From the NCBI GenBank assembly GCA_902493915.1, contig CABUQY010000090.1, positions 1-6,078 on the forward strand: DNA of 6,078 nucleotides. Direction: 5' to 3'. Under the pieces are notes generated by a model. It was not told where the DNA came from, made no database searches, and was given only the letters and a program-made list of their open reading frames with translations. Below, one piece after another: positions 5,130 to 6,078 of the stretch; position 1 is the first letter of the stretch, and the number at the start of each line of letters is the position of its first letter. The stretch is from an uncultured Collinsella sp. (lineage in GTDB: Bacteria; Actinomycetota; Coriobacteriia; Coriobacteriales; Coriobacteriaceae). The position numbers and the translations under genes were made by a program.

Positions 5130-6067
5130 TAGACAGCCTCAATACGATGCAGGATGTCCTCAACGACCTCATCGATCGTAAACTCGTCCATATCGAACCA
5201 CACGATACGGTCATCGCGTTTAAACCACGAAAGCTGACGCTTGGCATAGCGACGCGAACGCATCTTGATGAGTTCGCGAGCCTCATCCATAGAAATCACG
5301 CCGTTAAAGGCATCGATAATCTCTTTATAGCCAATCGCCTGCATCGAAGTCAGGGCATCTGCCAGCCCCTGGTCCATAAGACCGCGAACCTCATCGACAA
5401 GGCCCTGCTCAAACATCAGGTCGACGCGCAGGTTAATGCGCTCGTAGAGCATCTCGCGATTACGCGTCAGACCAAACCACAGAGCGTGATAATGCTCGCG
5501 CGGAACACTAAACTGCGACTTTTGCTGCGCGTAGGACACTCCATCATCGTGCATTTCGAGAGCGCGAATCACGCGGCGAACATTATGGGGGTGGATGACC
5601 GCAGCGGACTCGGGGTCGCGCTCGGCAAGCAGGGCATGCAGTCCCTCCTCGCCAATACGCTCGGCAAGCTCCTGATAGCCCGCACGGCGATCGTCCTCAA
5701 GTTCACCCGAGGGAAAGTCCATCTCATCGAGGGCGGCCTTGAGATACAGCCCCGTACCCCCGCAAAACACCGGCAGGCGGCCCTCGCCAAGCAAGCGCTC
5801 AACATGCGCGCGAGCGTCAGCCTGATAAAGCGCAGCAGAATATGCCACACCCGGCTCTACAATGTCGACGAGACGCAGCGGCGCCGTACACTCATCGGGC
5901 GCCATCTTTGCGGTACCGATATCCATGCCGCGATAGATTTGCATCGCATCGCACGACAGCACTTCGGACGAAAGACGAGCTGCCAAACGATCGGCAACAT
6001 CGCTCTTACCAACCGCCGTCGGACCGACGATCGCAACGGCGGAAAGACCTGCCCCAGGAGCAACCAT
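5129..6067 (-). CDS. miaA: tRNA dimethylallyltransferase MiaA
   Basis: Transfers the dimethylallyl group of DMAPP to N6 of adenosine 37 in tRNAs reading U-starting codons, the first step towards i6A/ms2i6A. The 312-residue length is typical. Visible motifs are the P-loop GPTAVGKS (15-22), SCDAMQIYRGMDIGTAK (38-54, with D40 as the expected catalytic aspartate), CGGTGLYL (102-109), NVRRVIRALE (162-171), SMQAIGYKEI (241-250), and the basic C-terminal segment RRYAKRQLSWFKRD (272-285). The start at 6067 puts the P-loop at the usual distance from the N-terminus. Only 11 bases precede it in the window, without a clear ribosome binding site. TAATG is again formed at the start, hinting that another gene ends there just outside the view. 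It is followed by hflX, a pairing also seen in mycobacteria and in proteobacteria. Confidence 0.97.
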   Translation of the reverse strand: MVAPGAGLSAVAIVGPTAVGKSDVADRLAARLSSEVLSCDAMQIYRGMDIGTAKMAPDECTAPLRLVDIVEPGVAYSAALYQADARAHVERLLGEGRLPVFCGGTGLYLKAALDEMDFPSGELEDDRRAGYQELAERIGEEGLHALLAERDPESAAVIHPHNVRRVIRALEMHDDGVSYAQQKSQFSVPREHYHALWFGLTRNREMLYERINLRVDLMFEQGLVDEVRGLMDQGLADALTSMQAIGYKEIIDAFNGVISMDEARELIKMRSRRYAKRQLSWFKRDDRIVWFDMDEFTIDEVVEDILHRIEAV

Positions 6068-6078
6068 TAGCGCGGCTC

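Noticed and set aside
5048..6070. 340-codon plus-strand frame antisense to miaA
   Set aside because: It is a long shadow frame; the opposite strand encodes a complete MiaA with all family motifs, and the plus-strand translation resembles no family I know.

Overview
The window reads as a chromosomal stretch from an actinobacterium. The order miaA-hflX, then lexA facing away from a LysM membrane protein gene followed by nrdR, resembles the mycobacterial neighbourhood Rv2727c, Rv2725c, lexA (Rv2720), Rv2719c, nrdR (Rv2718c). The LexA boxes are of the Gram-positive GAAC-N4-GTTC type. Moderate GC content, very tight gene packing and the protein sequences make me lean towards a gut Coriobacteriia member such as Collinsella. 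That lineage call is inference from memory, not a database result.

Layout. (1) 1-507, plus strand: the C-terminal part of a GT28/MGDG-synthase-type lipid glycosyltransferase, cut by the window start. (2) 508-950: a 443-bp non-coding stretch between converging genes. It holds three copies of a palindromic element (528-595, 594-696, 842-945) and an unrelated strong hairpin (733-779). (3) 951-2346, minus strand: a probable operon read LysM membrane protein, nrdR, dut. (4) 2347-2506: a divergent control region with three LexA boxes spaced exactly 28 bp apart. (5) 2507-3855, plus strand: lexA, with its stop codon overlapping the start of a DUF1624/HGSNAT-like membrane acyltransferase. (6) 3840-6067, minus strand: miaA then hflX, also joined by a TAATG overlap, meeting the acyltransferase tail to tail with a 16-bp overlap.

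How the genes fit together. LexA probably represses itself, the coupled acyltransferase and the divergent LysM gene. The LysM protein resembles the SOS-induced division suppressors YneA and Rv2719c. If transcription runs on past it, NrdR (repressor of ribonucleotide reductase genes) and dUTPase come under partial SOS control, linking damage response, division arrest and dNTP supply. miaA-hflX is a separate housekeeping module for tRNA modification and ribosome rescue.

The least explained part is the palindrome family at 528-945. Its asymmetric core is conserved, but each copy has a different outer arm that is nevertheless self-complementary, and every copy lies in the same sense relative to the gene that ends next to it. 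A second unusual feature is a perfect 12-bp inverted repeat that would fold over the nrdR start codon.
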